A stretch of DNA of 64,000 nucleotides, taken from positions 1 to 64,000 of the forward strand of contig NC_135141.1 in assembly GCF_051014445.1 (NCBI RefSeq), written 5' to 3'. A program made the translations under genes and the position numbers. The DNA comes from Colletes latitarsis. Taxonomy: Eukaryota; Arthropoda; Insecta; Hymenoptera; Colletidae. Shown piece after piece: positions 50,278-63,800 of this stretch. Numbering within the stretch: position 1 is the stretch's first letter; the number at the start of each line of letters is the position of its first letter. The notes under the pieces are model-generated. The model was not told where the DNA came from and searched no databases. It was given only the letters and a program-made list of their open reading frames with translations.

Positions 50278-50970
50278 CTCGTACTTTTTACCTTATACTT
50301 GAGGTAAAAAGGGGTATAACCGGGTAAAACAGTTTTATGACATTACCTGCTAACTCATGTTACTGTTCTGATGAAAATGAAACGCTATGTTTTGTATTCG
50401 ACTATGTCCTTTTAAAATTTTTAATCCAACCCATACTTTGTATTAAACTGGTAAACGGGATCACTTTTCTTTTGTGGTTTAAACGGTTTGGTGGTGCACG
50501 TTATTAATTTTGATGGATCGATACAATTATTTTTTTATGCAAAGTTAAGCCAAATCAAACTAGTTAATATATATTTAGTTCGTCATAACAAATTGATAAT
50601 TATACGGTTATCTAAAAACATATCGAGGAAAATCATTATTAATTAATTTCTGCAACTATTAATTCTACTACTAAGTTTTGTTTATGTTATAAAAATAAGA
50701 TAATAACTCTTCTTATTGAAAAATCCCACAGCGTGCACGATACTGGCAAAGAGTGGATTCTCATTTTAATTTATTAATTTTCAATCTTAAACTATTGATT
50801 TTGAAAAATCGTATTAATAATATACATATGTTACGCTCACATATAAGAATAATAATAAGAAAAAAATTTCTTTTTTTTTTCAATAATTAAAATATGATCA
50901 GGGGGTTTTAAAACCCATTTATTTTCGTAAAATAAATTTTACAAAATTTCTTTTTCAAACTACTTACGTA

Positions 50971-51268
50971 CTTTGCTTATGTGCGCCTACATCGTCATGT
51001 GCGTCGGAAAGTAAAAATGCCTGGGCAGTCAGTCGAGAATCTCGACTCGAGATTCCAAATCGTATGCCGTTGACGGGAGGTCGGATTTCAGTTGTTAAGA
51101 GCGAGAAGGCAAATGTGAGCCTTTCTCTCTCGACTCTCACGAGGCGGTCCGAAATTACTTCGGGCAGCGTCAGTTTGCCTTTGTCGACTTTCCGAAACAT
51201 TACGAGCTCACGTACGCGTGAGAGAGCACACTATGCCTTCGGTGCACTTCTGGCACCTCTGATTTCAG
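50971..51268 (+). repeat. Module C, unit 6
   Basis: Copy of the module at 2283-2580; no difference noticed. Confidence 0.65.
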
Positions 51269-51620
51269 ACACTTCCTCTAAACCAATCAAAAAACTTTTC
51301 GAACAAAAGTTACACAGAAATGACAACACTTGACAAGAAATTGCAATAGTAGAAATTAGCAAAACAGTTTTTATTCAACAAAAAATCAAGGTCGTTTCAA
51401 TTTTTTTTTAACAAAAATATATAATTTTAAATATATAATCGATTTGTTTGTTGTATCTTTGTATTCTCTTTAAAAAAAAAGTGTAAGAGGTCTTAGGTCG
51501 AAAATTGACTGGAATTCTTTAGAAGCTATGATTTTTCTTCCGAATTCCCATTCACGCGACACACTGTCTCCGCTCCGCCGCCCCCGGAGGAGGATTAAAC
51601 TTCATTAAATAAACGAAATA

Positions 51621-53600
51621 CAGTTTGAAACCCTCCTATAACACGGTAGATCGGTTCCTATAAAATGCCGTGTTGTCTGAAACCGTGTTATATGAGACCT
51701 AACCCAGAGCCAGTTCACTCGAAAAGGGAGGGGAGTTATGGTCCGAAAACTTATTAAAAACGAATATTTTTTTTTAATTCAATGACAGAATTTACCACAC
51801 AGTATTTGTTTAAATAAGTAATATATTTAACATAACAGGAAATAATTAAATAAATATGAATGAGCGCAAGCAGGCTGTTGCAGCTCGTAATGCAAATCAA
51901 AACGTAACATACGAGAAACGTCGCGAGAAGGCGTCCCCAAGACGAAAGAAACAAAACCGTCAACGATGTGAATGACGCGCATCTCAACGACCCATTTTAT
52001 ATCAAACACATATAGATCGCTTTCTCACATTCTACATAAGCAATTTAATTTTTCTATGTATACAGGGTGTTCGACCACCCCTGGGAAAAATTTTAATGGG
52101 AGATTCTAGAGGCCAAAATAAGACGAAAATCAAGAATACCAATTTGTTGATGGAGGCTTCGTTAAAACGTTATTAACAATTAAATTAAAAAATTTCAAAT
52201 CGTTTTGGAAAAATTATTTTCGGTTGCCAATTCGGGGGTCAAGTACAATCATTTTTTATGAATACACATATCCCCGACAATCCTACCCTCCTTCGAGAAA
52301 AAAAGTTCGGGTAGGTGGTGAAATTTCTCGGCGAAAAAAAAAATTTTTCAAATCGTTCTAAAAAAATTATTTCCGATTGCAAGGGTCGATTATAATCATT
52401 TTTTATGAATAGATATACCCCGGAAATCCTACCCAGTTTGGAGAAAAAAATTCGAGAAGGTGTGAAATTTTTCAACAAAATTAAAAAATTTTAAATCGTT
52501 CTAAAAAAATTATTTCTGATTGCAGGGACCAATTATAATAATTTTTGGTCGATAGACATACCCTCGAAATCGTAACCATTTTCGAGAAAAAAATTCCTTA
52601 CCGAAAATATAATTTCAGGCGAAAAATGCTTCCCGTAAATTTTATGTTTGAATCTTTAAAACACCATAACTTCTGAACGGATTGGACGATTTTAATGTTA
52701 AAAAAGCCAAACGCCGCGTATTTTAGTGTAGAATATGTAACAATTGTAAAAATATTGGAAAGGTTGTTCCTTGGCCCCGTAATGTTAGAAAACCCCCATA
52801 AAAATGGTCCAATTTTCAACTTAGATAGCCATAACTCCTATAATAGTGAATATATTTCAATGAAACTTTTTTCTCAAGTAGAGCCCATAGGTACCTACAA
52901 AAAAGTATTAAACAACTTTTCTGTAGGACGTCAAGCGAAATTATTAAAAATCAAAAACGAATTTTTAAGAAAAATCAACAGGGGATAGGTAGGTAGGTAG
53001 GTAGGTGCCTAAATTTTGTCGGCGAAATTGAAAAGTTTCAAATCGTTCTGGAAAAATTATTTTCGGTTGCGGAGGTAAATTATAATCATTTTCGGTGAAT
53101 AGACATACTCTCGAAATCTTACCCACTTTCGAGAAAAAATTCAGTATTGGCGGAACTTTAAACGTTAATAACTTTTTAACGAAGCCACCATCAACAAATT
53201 GGTATTCTTGATTTTCGTCTTATTTTGGCCTCTAGAATCTCCCATTAATATTTTTCCCAAGGGTGGCCGAACACCCTTATATATATGTATGTATGTATGT
53301 ATGTATAACAGAAAAGAAAAAAACAAAAAAACACAAAAAATATTATTTTAATTTAACGCAACCTTAATTTAATAAATTATAATTTCTAATAATATATTTT
53401 TTCATGTAAAACCACTATATTTCTTTCATTGTTCTTTCGCGTCATTACTTTAAGGTAATTTAGGTTTTAAATATGTTAAGCAAAAATCATGTTATCCAGT
53501 GCTGTACAAAGTTTTATGTTTTCGCAATTTTCTTATCGTGTTAGAGCGAAAGCGTGTTATAGGGGATATGATGCCGTGTTGTAGGGGACAAGCATCCCTG
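51621..53600 (+). mobile_element. Pogo-like element with nested X2, unit 6
   Basis: Copy of 2933-4914, with the same left-end changes as unit 5. Confidence 0.7.
52063..53277 (+). mobile_element. Family-X element X2, unit 6
   Basis: Copy of 3377-4591, same variants as unit 5. Confidence 0.8.
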
Positions 53601-55874
53601 TATAGGGAAATTCTCTTTTACAAATGTCGACGGAATCCCGACGTAACACCTGTATCCACGAGTTGTTATTAATGAAGTTGAAGGTAGACGATCAACCAAG
53701 ATTCACACGTAACCAGTCTTCCGAATTCAAGGACACTTCAATTTGGCGACAAGCATGGGATGCTGCTCACGAAATACACGAAACTTTCGTCGTGAGAGTA
53801 GCACGTGAAATTTACTTACATAACCTAAATCGAGCACGTACTCTACCTCACTTACGGGCACGAACGTAAGGCGATTTATACAGTCGATATCGCCGATTTT
53901 TACAAAAGGTAAGTTTTAACATTTAAGTAAACAAAGCCTCTGTAAGTTTTATTTTCCATACTTCAAAAGTAAAAATAAATGCATGAAAAAAGAAAAAAAC
54001 GTTCTTGACAAGTCCTATAAAATACTTGAGTTCAGTTTGTTCATAATTCATCGGTAAAAGAATCTAACTCTATAACAATCCGATACACAAGATATAAAGT
54101 CAGTTTCTCCTTTCATTATTAGATGCGTTGACTTTAATTTTATAAATTATGATGATAAGTATGATGATTTTACAGAAAGAGTTTATTTTTAATATTAAAG
54201 ATTTCCTATATAAAGACAAGAAGGATATTTTTACCAATATCTATCTATCTATCTTAATATTCTTCACCCACTTGGCCCACTTACTTTAACGAGTCTGAGT
54301 AAATCATCAGTACTATCAGTACTATCATTTATTAATAAAAATAATAGTTGGATAACATAGAACTTAATATTATTAGTCACACCACTAATAAAATGAATCT
54401 GCGATTCCATATCCAAAGATATAGTATAAGCTAGAAAATTCAGATTATTCAAGTTACTTCTATCACTCGTCAAATTTTTTATGAAATTCTATGCTAATTC
54501 ATGCTCTTTAAAATATAATTATAATCTACTGGGACTTTTAGTTAACTTATGTTTTAATGAATCAATAATCAAAGTATCTATAATTAATATTAAAATCAAA
54601 TAAGAGTAGTCGAAATAGTATTAATATTTACTATCAGTCTCTGATATTTAAATTTTATTAAATATTTTAAATCTGTTATCACCTTGTTCAAATAATTTAT
54701 TACTAGCTTTGATAAAATAGATTTTGGGATGGATTTTTTAAGAATGGAATAAAAGGAATTCAGTTGTGAATTTTTATGAGGAATAAAGGGATATTATTAT
54801 ACTATCAACATGTATATCGTTCTTTAACTTGCCCATTTAGATATTTATATACTTGTATAAATATAAACCCACACTAAAATCATGTAAATATCTAAATCAT
54901 TTTTAAATCTATGATTTGGAAAATTTTAGGGACTTGGAACTTAATTAATCTTTTATCTTACAGTTTTATCACACTTTAGAAGATAAAAATCATAATAATA
55001 ATTTAATTTATTTTGCATAAAAACAGTCCTCTTCGTGCCTTTATATTTTCATTTTCTATGACCAAAAATTCGAAATTCGTTTCATTTTTACAAAAAAAGT
55101 GATTGGGATGTCCCCCAATCACTTATAAGTATCATTTGTCGATTATCTTAAATATCTTATTATATTTTTTCTATACTAAATTTTCAAACCTCTTTACCTT
55201 GATATCTTCTTTTTCATGTAATTTGAATACTTTTCTAAAGTAATCTTTTGTAAAATGTTCTGTTAATCTAAATTATCTAATAAATCTATATCAGAATTAG
55301 TTAATTCTGTTGTAAGATAAGTGAAAAATCAATGAAGACGAAGTTGCCAATATCAATTAAGTCAACTACTTTTGGTAATACATTTGGTTAAACATTCTTT
55401 CTTATTTTTTATCTCTGAATTTCGAGATTACACAGATTAAAAAAATTTGTCTCTCTTTATTATTGTATCTATTTTTTCAGAGGGTAAATAGGTTCGTCAT
55501 CCCCTTCTTCATTTGGCTTATCTTCATTTTCTTTCTTTCTTTCTCTATTTGAAATTTGAAAAGTCTATCCTTCTTTTATTAACTTAACCCAGACCTAACC
55601 AGACCACAATTCATCTTTCATATATTACTTCTAAATTCTTTCTTATTAATACTTTTCTGTATTAAAAAGTAAGTAGTCTTTCATGTGATGCTTATTCAAC
55701 ATTCTTACTACAGCTTGGTGTTGTTGTTGTTTCTTTTTTTTACCAAGAATAAAGTTATTTAAGAAGTTTATGCAGAAAATTTCACGTGAAAAATTTATTT
55801 TCTTAGAAAAGTACAACGTAGAACTATATATGATATGTTGTTTGTTTATAAAATCATCAATAACTACGTATAAA

Positions 55875-56117
55875 TATGGAATTATTCTATATTCTAACAT
55901 TTTTCAATAATTGTATTAACCATATATCCAAGCTAACCAGTTTAGCCAGCATATGGACTTCTTTAACAGTTCTCCGTATTCCTTCAAATAGCATGTCATT
56001 AGTGTTGTACGCACTGCATCTCATATTATACACAATTAATGTGACTTTTATACATATTATGCAACTGTATTATATCAACAAAGGGTGTACAAACCCGTAA
56101 ATAAATAAATAAATAAA
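55875..56117 (+). mobile_element. Possible non-LTR 3' end, unit 6
   Basis: Copy of 7191-7433, with (TAAA)5 at 56098-56117. Confidence 0.4.
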
Positions 56118-56454
56118 GAAGTATTAAAAAGAGGGTAACGTGGAACTTGAAATGATTTTTTAGTTATTTTCTTTGGATATTAAAGTAGATTTCATTGGAT
56201 GTAAGAGTAGATGTAATTGGACAGTTAAGTATTTTTTATTATACTGTTAAAGCAATGTGTTTTAAGGGGAGGAGGTTTAAACACCTCGCCTAACCTAACC
56301 TCGTCCGGATCTCGAGGGAAGGAACGCTGGGCAAATGGAAAATAATCGGTGCAAGTTGAATTTATTTTCGCTTAGTCGCCTTATACGATTAAGCCGTTTA
56401 TTTCTTCTTAAATTTTACTCTTAATTACAATAGATAGAAGAAAATAATTTTCTA

Positions 56455-57042
56455 ATTTGTTGATGGCGACTTCGTTAAAAAGTAATTATTCCGTCGGTAA
56501 AATGCGCAAGATTTCGGGGGTAAAATGATTGTAATTGACCCCCGCAACCGCAAATAATTTTTCCAAAACGATTTGAATTGAATTTGTTTTCCCGTCGAAC
56601 AACCGTTTTCACACCTTCTCGAATTTTTTTCTAGAAAGTGGGTAGGATTTCTGGGGTATGTCTAGTCACCAAAAATGATTGTAATTGACCCCCACAGCTA
56701 ACAATATTTTTTTCAGAACGATTTGAAATATTTTAATTTCGTCGAAAAATTTCACACCTTCTCGAATTTTTTTCTAGAAAGTGGGTAGGATTTCGAGGGT
56801 ATGTGTCATTTGGTCACAATTACCAAAAATGATTGTAATTGACCCCCGCAACCGAAAATAATTTTTCCAAAACGATTTGAATTGAATTTTTTGTTTCTCT
56901 GTCACCTAATTAGATTTTCGGTAAGGAATTTTTTTCTCGAAAATGCGTAGGATCTCGGGGGTATGTGTAATGACCAAAAATTATTGCAATTTACCCTCAC
57001 AACCGAAAATAATTTTTTTAGAACGATTTGAAAAATTTTTTA
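56455..57042 (+). repeat. Family-X repeat block X3, unit 6
   Basis: Copy of X3 with the 28-base extra segment, as in unit 5. Confidence 0.75.
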
Positions 57043-57514
57043 CCTCTTGTTTTGTAGTTGTTCCTTCCGATCCATAGGATTTAAAAGATTTATGAAAAAT
57101 CTTTTAAATGTTTCATATAAATCTTGGCAAGAATTAAATTTTCTGTAAAAAAAAATTAAATAAATTTGTTCTCTGCCTTCTCTAGAAAAGAAAAAATTAA
57201 ATGAGATGAAATCTTATACATTACATGCTTACTTAAATCGCATTGAAAACGAATACCACAAATGTTTCAGAATAATCTGCAAAATGGTCTCACTCGCAAA
57301 GGGTTAATTGAGAAATAAATGTTTGGTAATTGAAAACAGGTAAGCAGGTTATTAACCAGCTGTTTTTTTCGCTAAGACAAATTGAAAACTCGGTTCTAAC
57401 AAGGAAAAGTTGGAATGGTACCCGGTTTTGGGTTAGGTTTTACTTTAAGATATGTATTATTAAAGTTATTACAGGTACTATTTTCCGAAATAGAACTATA
57501 TTCTATTCACCACT

Positions 57515-57612
57515 AATCAGCGTGGCCGTGAGTGATAAGGTGTTTGCCTGCAAGTTCGAGCTTCTTCTTTTGCTCTGCAGATTCGAACCCTGGTAGAAGA
57601 AATCTTTTTTTT
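57515..57612 (+). mobile_element. tRNA-derived SINE-like sequence, unit 6
   Basis: Copy of 8803-8900, followed by the short-class 16-base insertion. Confidence 0.6.
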
Positions 57613-57951
57613 ATTTTTTCAATCATATTTTCGTACAATCAAGTACACATAACATGTGACATTATATTTTTGTATGCCCTTCGAATATTTCTTTTTTTTT
57701 AAGTTGAATTTAACCAAAATTACATTTATAACATAATATGTTATTTTCAATGTACGAAGTACATGAATCTGAAAAATGATGGTACTTTTCGTAAAAACAG
57801 TCAAAACATAAAAATTTCAAGCACCACGTGCATCTAACGAAAGTTCTGTTTTCACAGAAATTACAGAAATTATTTTCTATTTAATGATGATGATGGTGGA
57901 ATGGAATGACCGCTTCATTTACATTGATAAAATGTGAACGATTTTCGGATA

Positions 57952-57958
57952 GTCGTAC
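57952..57958 (+). other. Empty target site (junction units 6/7)
   Basis: A single GTCGTAC with the same two flanks as at 42590 and no element. Confidence 0.93.
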
Positions 57959-58651
57959 CTCGTACTTTTTACCTTATACTTGAGGTAAAAAGGGGTATAA
58001 CCGGGTAAAACAGTTTTATGACATTACCTGCTAACTCATGTTACTGTTCTGATGAAAATGAAACGCTATGTTTTGTATTCGACTATGTCCTTTTAAAATT
58101 TTTAATCCAACCCATACTTTGTATTAAACTGGTAAACGGGATCACTTTTCTTTTGTGGTTTAAACGGTTTGGTGGTGCACGTTATTAATTTTGATGGATC
58201 GATACAATTATTTTTTTATGCAAAGTTAAGCCAAATCAAACTAGTTAATATATATTTAGTTCGTCATAACAAATTGATAATTATACGGTTATCTAAAAAC
58301 ATATCGAGGAAAATCATTATTAATTAATTTCTGCAACTATTAATTCTACTACTAAGTTTTGTTTATGTTATAAAAATAAGATAATAACTCTTCTTATTGA
58401 AAAATCCCACAGCGTGCACGATACTGGCAAAGAGTGGATTCTCATTTTAATTTATTAATTTTCAATCTTAAACTATTGATTTTGAAAAATCGTATTAATA
58501 ATATACATATGTTACGCTCACATATAAGAATAATAATAAGAAAAAAATTTCTTTTTTTTTTCAATAATTAAAATATGATCAGGGGGTTTTAAAACCCATT
58601 TATTTTCGTAAAATAAATTTTACAAAATTTCTTTTTCAAACTACTTACGTA

Positions 58652-58949
58652 CTTTGCTTATGTGCGCCTACATCGTCATGTGCGTCGGAAAGTAAAAATG
58701 CCTGGGCAGTCAGTCGAGAATCTCGACTCGAGATTCCAAATCGTATGCCGTTGACGGGAGGTCGGATTTCAGTTGTTAAGAGCGAGAAGGCAAATGTGAG
58801 CCTTTCTCTCTCGACTCTCACGAGGCGGTCCGAAATTACTTCGGGCAGCGTCAGTTTGCCTTTGTCGACTTTCCGAAACATTACGAGCTCACGTACGCGT
58901 GAGAGAGCACACTATGCCTTCGGTGCACTTCTGGCACCTCTGATTTCAG
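58652..58949 (+). repeat. Module C, unit 7
   Basis: Copy of the module at 2283-2580; no difference noticed. Confidence 0.65.
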
Positions 58950-59301
58950 ACACTTCCTCTAAACCAATCAAAAAACTTTTCGAACAAAAGTTACACAGAA
59001 ATGACAACACTTGACAAGAAATTGCAATAGTAGAAATTAGCAAAACAGTTTTTATTCAACAAAAAATCAAGGTCGTTTCAATTTTTTTTTAACAAAAATA
59101 TATAATTTTAAATATATAATCGATTTGTTTGTTGTATCTTTGTATTCTCTTTAAAAAAAAAGTGTAAGAGGTCTTAGGTCGAAAATTGACTGGAATTCTT
59201 TAGAAGCTATGATTTTTCTTCCGAATTCCCATTCACGCGACACACTGTCTCCGCTCCGCCGCCCCCGGAGGAGGATTAAACTTCATTAAATAAACGAAAT
59301 A

Positions 59302-61283
59302 CAGTTTGAAACCCTCCTATAACACGGTAGATCGGTTCCTATTACAAATGCCGTGTTGTCTGAAACCGTGTTATATGAGACCTAACCCAGAGCCAGTTCA
59401 CTCGAAAAGGGAGGGGAGTTATGGTCCGAAAACTTATTAAAAACGAATATTTTTTTTTAATTCAATGACAGAATTTACCACACAGTATTTGTTTAAATAA
59501 GTAATATATTTAACATAACAGGAAATAATTAAATAAATATGAATGAGCGCAAGCAGGCTGTTGCAGCTCGTAATGCAAATCAAAACGTAACATACGAGAA
59601 ACGTCGCAAGAAGGCGTCCCCAAGACGAAAGAAACAAAACCGTCAACGATGTGAATGACGCGCATCTCAACGACCCATTTTATATCAAACACATATAGAT
59701 CGCTTTCTCACATTCTACATAAGCAATTTAATTTTTCTATGTATACAGGGTGTTCGACCACCCCTGGGAAAAATTTTAATGGGAGATTCTAGAGGCCAAA
59801 ATAAGACGAAAATCAAGAATACCAATTTGTTGATGGAGGCTTCGTTAAAACGTTATTAACAATTAAATTAAAAAATTTCAAATCGTTTTGGAAAAATTAT
59901 TTTCGGTTGCCAATTCGGGGGTCAAGTACAATCATTTTTTATGAATACACATATCCCCGACAATCCTACCCTCCTTCGAGAAAAAAAGTTCGGGTAGGTG
60001 GTGAAATTTCTCGGCGAAAAAAAAAATTTTTCAAATCGTTCTAAAAAAATTATTTCCGATTGCAAGGGTCGATTATAATCATTTTTTATGAATAGATATA
60101 CCCCGGAAATCCTACCCAGTTTGGAGAAAAAAATTCGAGAAGGTGTGAAATTTTTCAACAAAATTAAAAAATTTTAAATCGTTCTAAAAAAATTATTTCT
60201 GATTGCAGGGACCAATTATAATAATTTTTGGTCGATAGACATACCCTCGAAATCGTAACCATTTTCGAGAAAAAAATTCCTTACCGAAAATATAATTTCA
60301 GGCGAAAAATGCTTCCCGTAAATTTTATGTTTGAATCTTTAAAACACCATAACTTCTGAACGGATTGGACGATTTTAATGTTAAAAAAGCCAAACGCCGC
60401 GTATTTTAGTGTAGAATATGTAACAATTGTAAAAATATTGGAAAGGTTGTTCCTTGGCCCCGTAATGTTAGAAAACCCCCATAAAAATGGTCCAATTTTC
60501 AACTTAGATAGCCATAACTCCTATAATAGTGAATATATTTCAATGAAACTTTTTTCTCAAGTAGAGCCCATAGGTACCTACAAAAAAGTATTAAACAACT
60601 TTTCTGTAGGACGTCAAGCGAAATTATTAAAAATCAAAAACGAATTTTTAAGAAAAATCAACAGGGGATAGGTAGGTAGGTAGGTAGGTGCCTAAATTTT
60701 GTCGGCGAAATTGAAAAGTTTCAAATCGTTCTGGAAAAATTATTTTCGGTTGCGGAGGTAAATTATAATCATTTTCGGTGAATAGACATACTCCCGAAAT
60801 CTTACCCACTTTCGAGAAAAAATTCAGTATTGGCGGAACTTTAAACGTTAATAACTTTTTAACGAAGCCACCATCAACAAATTGGTATTCTTGATTTTCG
60901 TCTTATTTTGGCCTCTAGAATCTCCCATTAATATTTTTCCCAAGGGTGGCCGAACACCCTTATATATATGTATGTATGTATGTATGTATAACAGAAAAGA
61001 AAAAAACAAAAAAACACAAAAAATATTATTTTAATTTAACGCAACCTTAATTTAATAAATTATAATTTCTAATAATATATTTTTTCATGTAAAGCCACTA
61101 TATTTCTTTCATTGTTCTTTCGCGTCATTACTTTAAGGTAATTTAGGTTTTAAATATGTTAAGCAAAAATCATGTTATCCAGTGCTGTACAAAGTTTTAT
61201 GTTTTCGCAATTTTCTTATCGTGTTAGAGCGAAAGCGTGTTATAGGGGATATGATGCCGTGTTGTAGGGGACAAGCATCCCTG
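59302..61283 (+). mobile_element. Pogo-like element with nested X2, unit 7
   Basis: Copy of 2933-4914. Has CCCTCCTATAAC like units 5 and 6 but keeps ATTACAAATGCC like units 1-4. Confidence 0.7.
59746..60960 (+). mobile_element. Family-X element X2, unit 7
   Basis: Copy of 3377-4591. Has CAAGTACAATC like units 5-6 but ACTCCCGAAA like units 1-4. Confidence 0.8.
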
Positions 61284-63557
61284 TATAGGGAAATTCTCTT
61301 TTACAAATGTCGACGGAATCCCGACGTAACACCTGTATCCACGAGTTGTTATTAATGAAGTTGAAGGTAGACGATCAACCAAGATTCACACGTAACCAGT
61401 CTTCCGAATTCAAGGACACTTCAATTTGGCGACAAGCATGGGATGCTGCTCACGAAATACACGAAACTTTCGTCGTGAGAGTAGCACGTGAAATTTACTT
61501 ACATAACCTAAATCGAGCACGTACTCTACCTCACTTACGGGCACGAACGTAAGGCGATTTATACAGTCGATATCGCCGATTTTTACAAAAGGTAAGTTTT
61601 AACATTTAAGTAAACAAAGCCTCTGTAAGTTTTATTTTCCATACTTCAAAAGTAAAAATAAATGCATGAAAAAAGAAAAAAACGTTCTTGACAAGTCCTA
61701 TAAAATACTTGAGTTCAGTTTGTTCATAATTCATCGGTAAAAGAATCTAACTCTATAACAATCCGATACACAAGATATAAAGTCAGTTTCTCCTTTCATT
61801 ATTAGATGCGTTGACTTTAATTTTATAAATTATGATGATAAGTATGATGATTTTACAGAAAGAGTTTATTTTTAATATTAAAGATTTCCTATATAAAGAC
61901 AAGAAGGATATTTTTACCAATATCTATCTATCTATCTTAATATTCTTCACCCACTTGGCCCACTTACTTTAACGAGTCTGAGTAAATCATCAGTACTATC
62001 AGTACTATCATTTATTAATAAAAATAATAGTTGGATAACATAGAACTTAATATTATTAGTCACACCACTAATAAAATGAATCTGCGATTCCATATCCAAA
62101 GATATAGTATAAGCTAGAAAATTCAGATTATTCAAGTTACTTCTATCACTCGTCAAATTTTTTATGAAATTCTATGCTAATTCATGCTCTTTAAAATATA
62201 ATTATAATCTACTGGGACTTTTAGTTAACTTATGTTTTAATGAATCAATAATCAAAGTATCTATAATTAATATTAAAATCAAATAAGAGTAGTCGAAATA
62301 GTATTAATATTTACTATCAGTCTCTGATATTTAAATTTTATTAAATATTTTAAATCTGTTATCACCTTGTTCAAATAATTTATTACTAGCTTTGATAAAA
62401 TAGATTTTGGGATGGATTTTTTAAGAATGGAATAAAAGGAATTCAGTTGTGAATTTTTATGAGGAATAAAGGGATATTATTATACTATCAACATGTATAT
62501 CGTTCTTTAACTTGCCCATTTAGATATTTATATACTTGTATAAATATAAACCCACACTAAAATCATGTAAATATCTAAATCATTTTTAAATCTATGATTT
62601 GGAAAATTTTAGGGACTTGGAACTTAATTAATCTTTTATCTTACAGTTTTATCACACTTTAGAAAATAAAAATCATAATAATAATTTAATTTATTTTGCA
62701 TAAAAACAGTCCTCTTCGTGCCTTTATATTTTCATTTTCTATGACCAAAAATTCGAAATTCGTTTCATTTTTACAAAAAAAGTGATTGGGATGTCCCCCA
62801 ATCACTTATAAGTATCATTTGTCGATTATCTTAAATATCTTATTATATTTTTTCTATACTAAATTTTCAAACCTCTTTACCTTGATATCTTCTTTTTCAT
62901 GTAATTTGAATACTTTTCTAAAGTAATCTTTTGTAAAATGTTCTGTTAATCTAAATTATCTAATAAATCTATATCAGAATTAGTTAATTCTGTTGTAAGA
63001 TAAGTGAAAAATCAATGAAGACGAAGTTGCCAATATCAATTAAGTCAACTACTTTTGGTAATACATTTGGTTAAACATTCTTTCTTATTTTTTATCTCTG
63101 AATTTCGAGATTACACAGATTAAAAAAATTTGTCTCTCTTTATTATTGTATCTATTTTTTCAGAGGGTAAATAGGTTCGTCATCCCCTTCTTCATTTGGC
63201 TTATCTTCATTTTCTTTCTTTCTTTCTCTATTTGAAATTTGAAAAGTCTATCCTTCTTTTATTAACTTAACCCAGACCTAACCAGACCACAATTCATCTT
63301 TCATATATTACTTCTAAATTCTTTCTTATTAATACTTTTCTGTATTAAAAAGTAAGTAGTCTTTCATGTGATGCTTATTCAACATTCTTACTACAGCTTG
63401 GTGTTGTTGTTGTTTCTTTTTTTTACCAAGAATAAAGTTATTTAAGAAGTTTATGCAGAAAATTTCACGTGAAAAATTTATTTTCTTAGAAAAGTACAAC
63501 GTAGAACTATATATGATATGTTGTTTGTTTATAAAATCATCAATAACTACGTATAAA

Positions 63558-63800
63558 TATGGAATTATTCTATATTCTAACATTTTTCAATAATTGTATT
63601 AACCATATATCCAAGCTAACCAGTTTAGCCAGCATATGGACTTCTTTAACAGTTCTCCGTATTCCTTCAAATAGCATGTCATTAGTGTTGTACGCACTGC
63701 ATCTCATATTATACACAATTAATGTGACTTTTATACATATTATGCAACTGTATTATATCAACAAAGGGTGTACAAACCCGTAAATAAATAAATAAATAAA
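63558..63800 (+). mobile_element. Possible non-LTR 3' end, unit 7
   Basis: Copy of 7191-7433, with (TAAA)5 at 63781-63800. Confidence 0.4.

Larger units (their letters stand above)
50271..57951 (+). repeat. Base unit 6 (short class, no element)
   Basis: Also 7681 bases. It shares every diagnostic allele I compared with unit 5, including the two-base loss (51660) and the 28-bp X3 insertion (near 56484). I found no difference between units 5 and 6 at the sites I checked. Confidence 0.95.
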
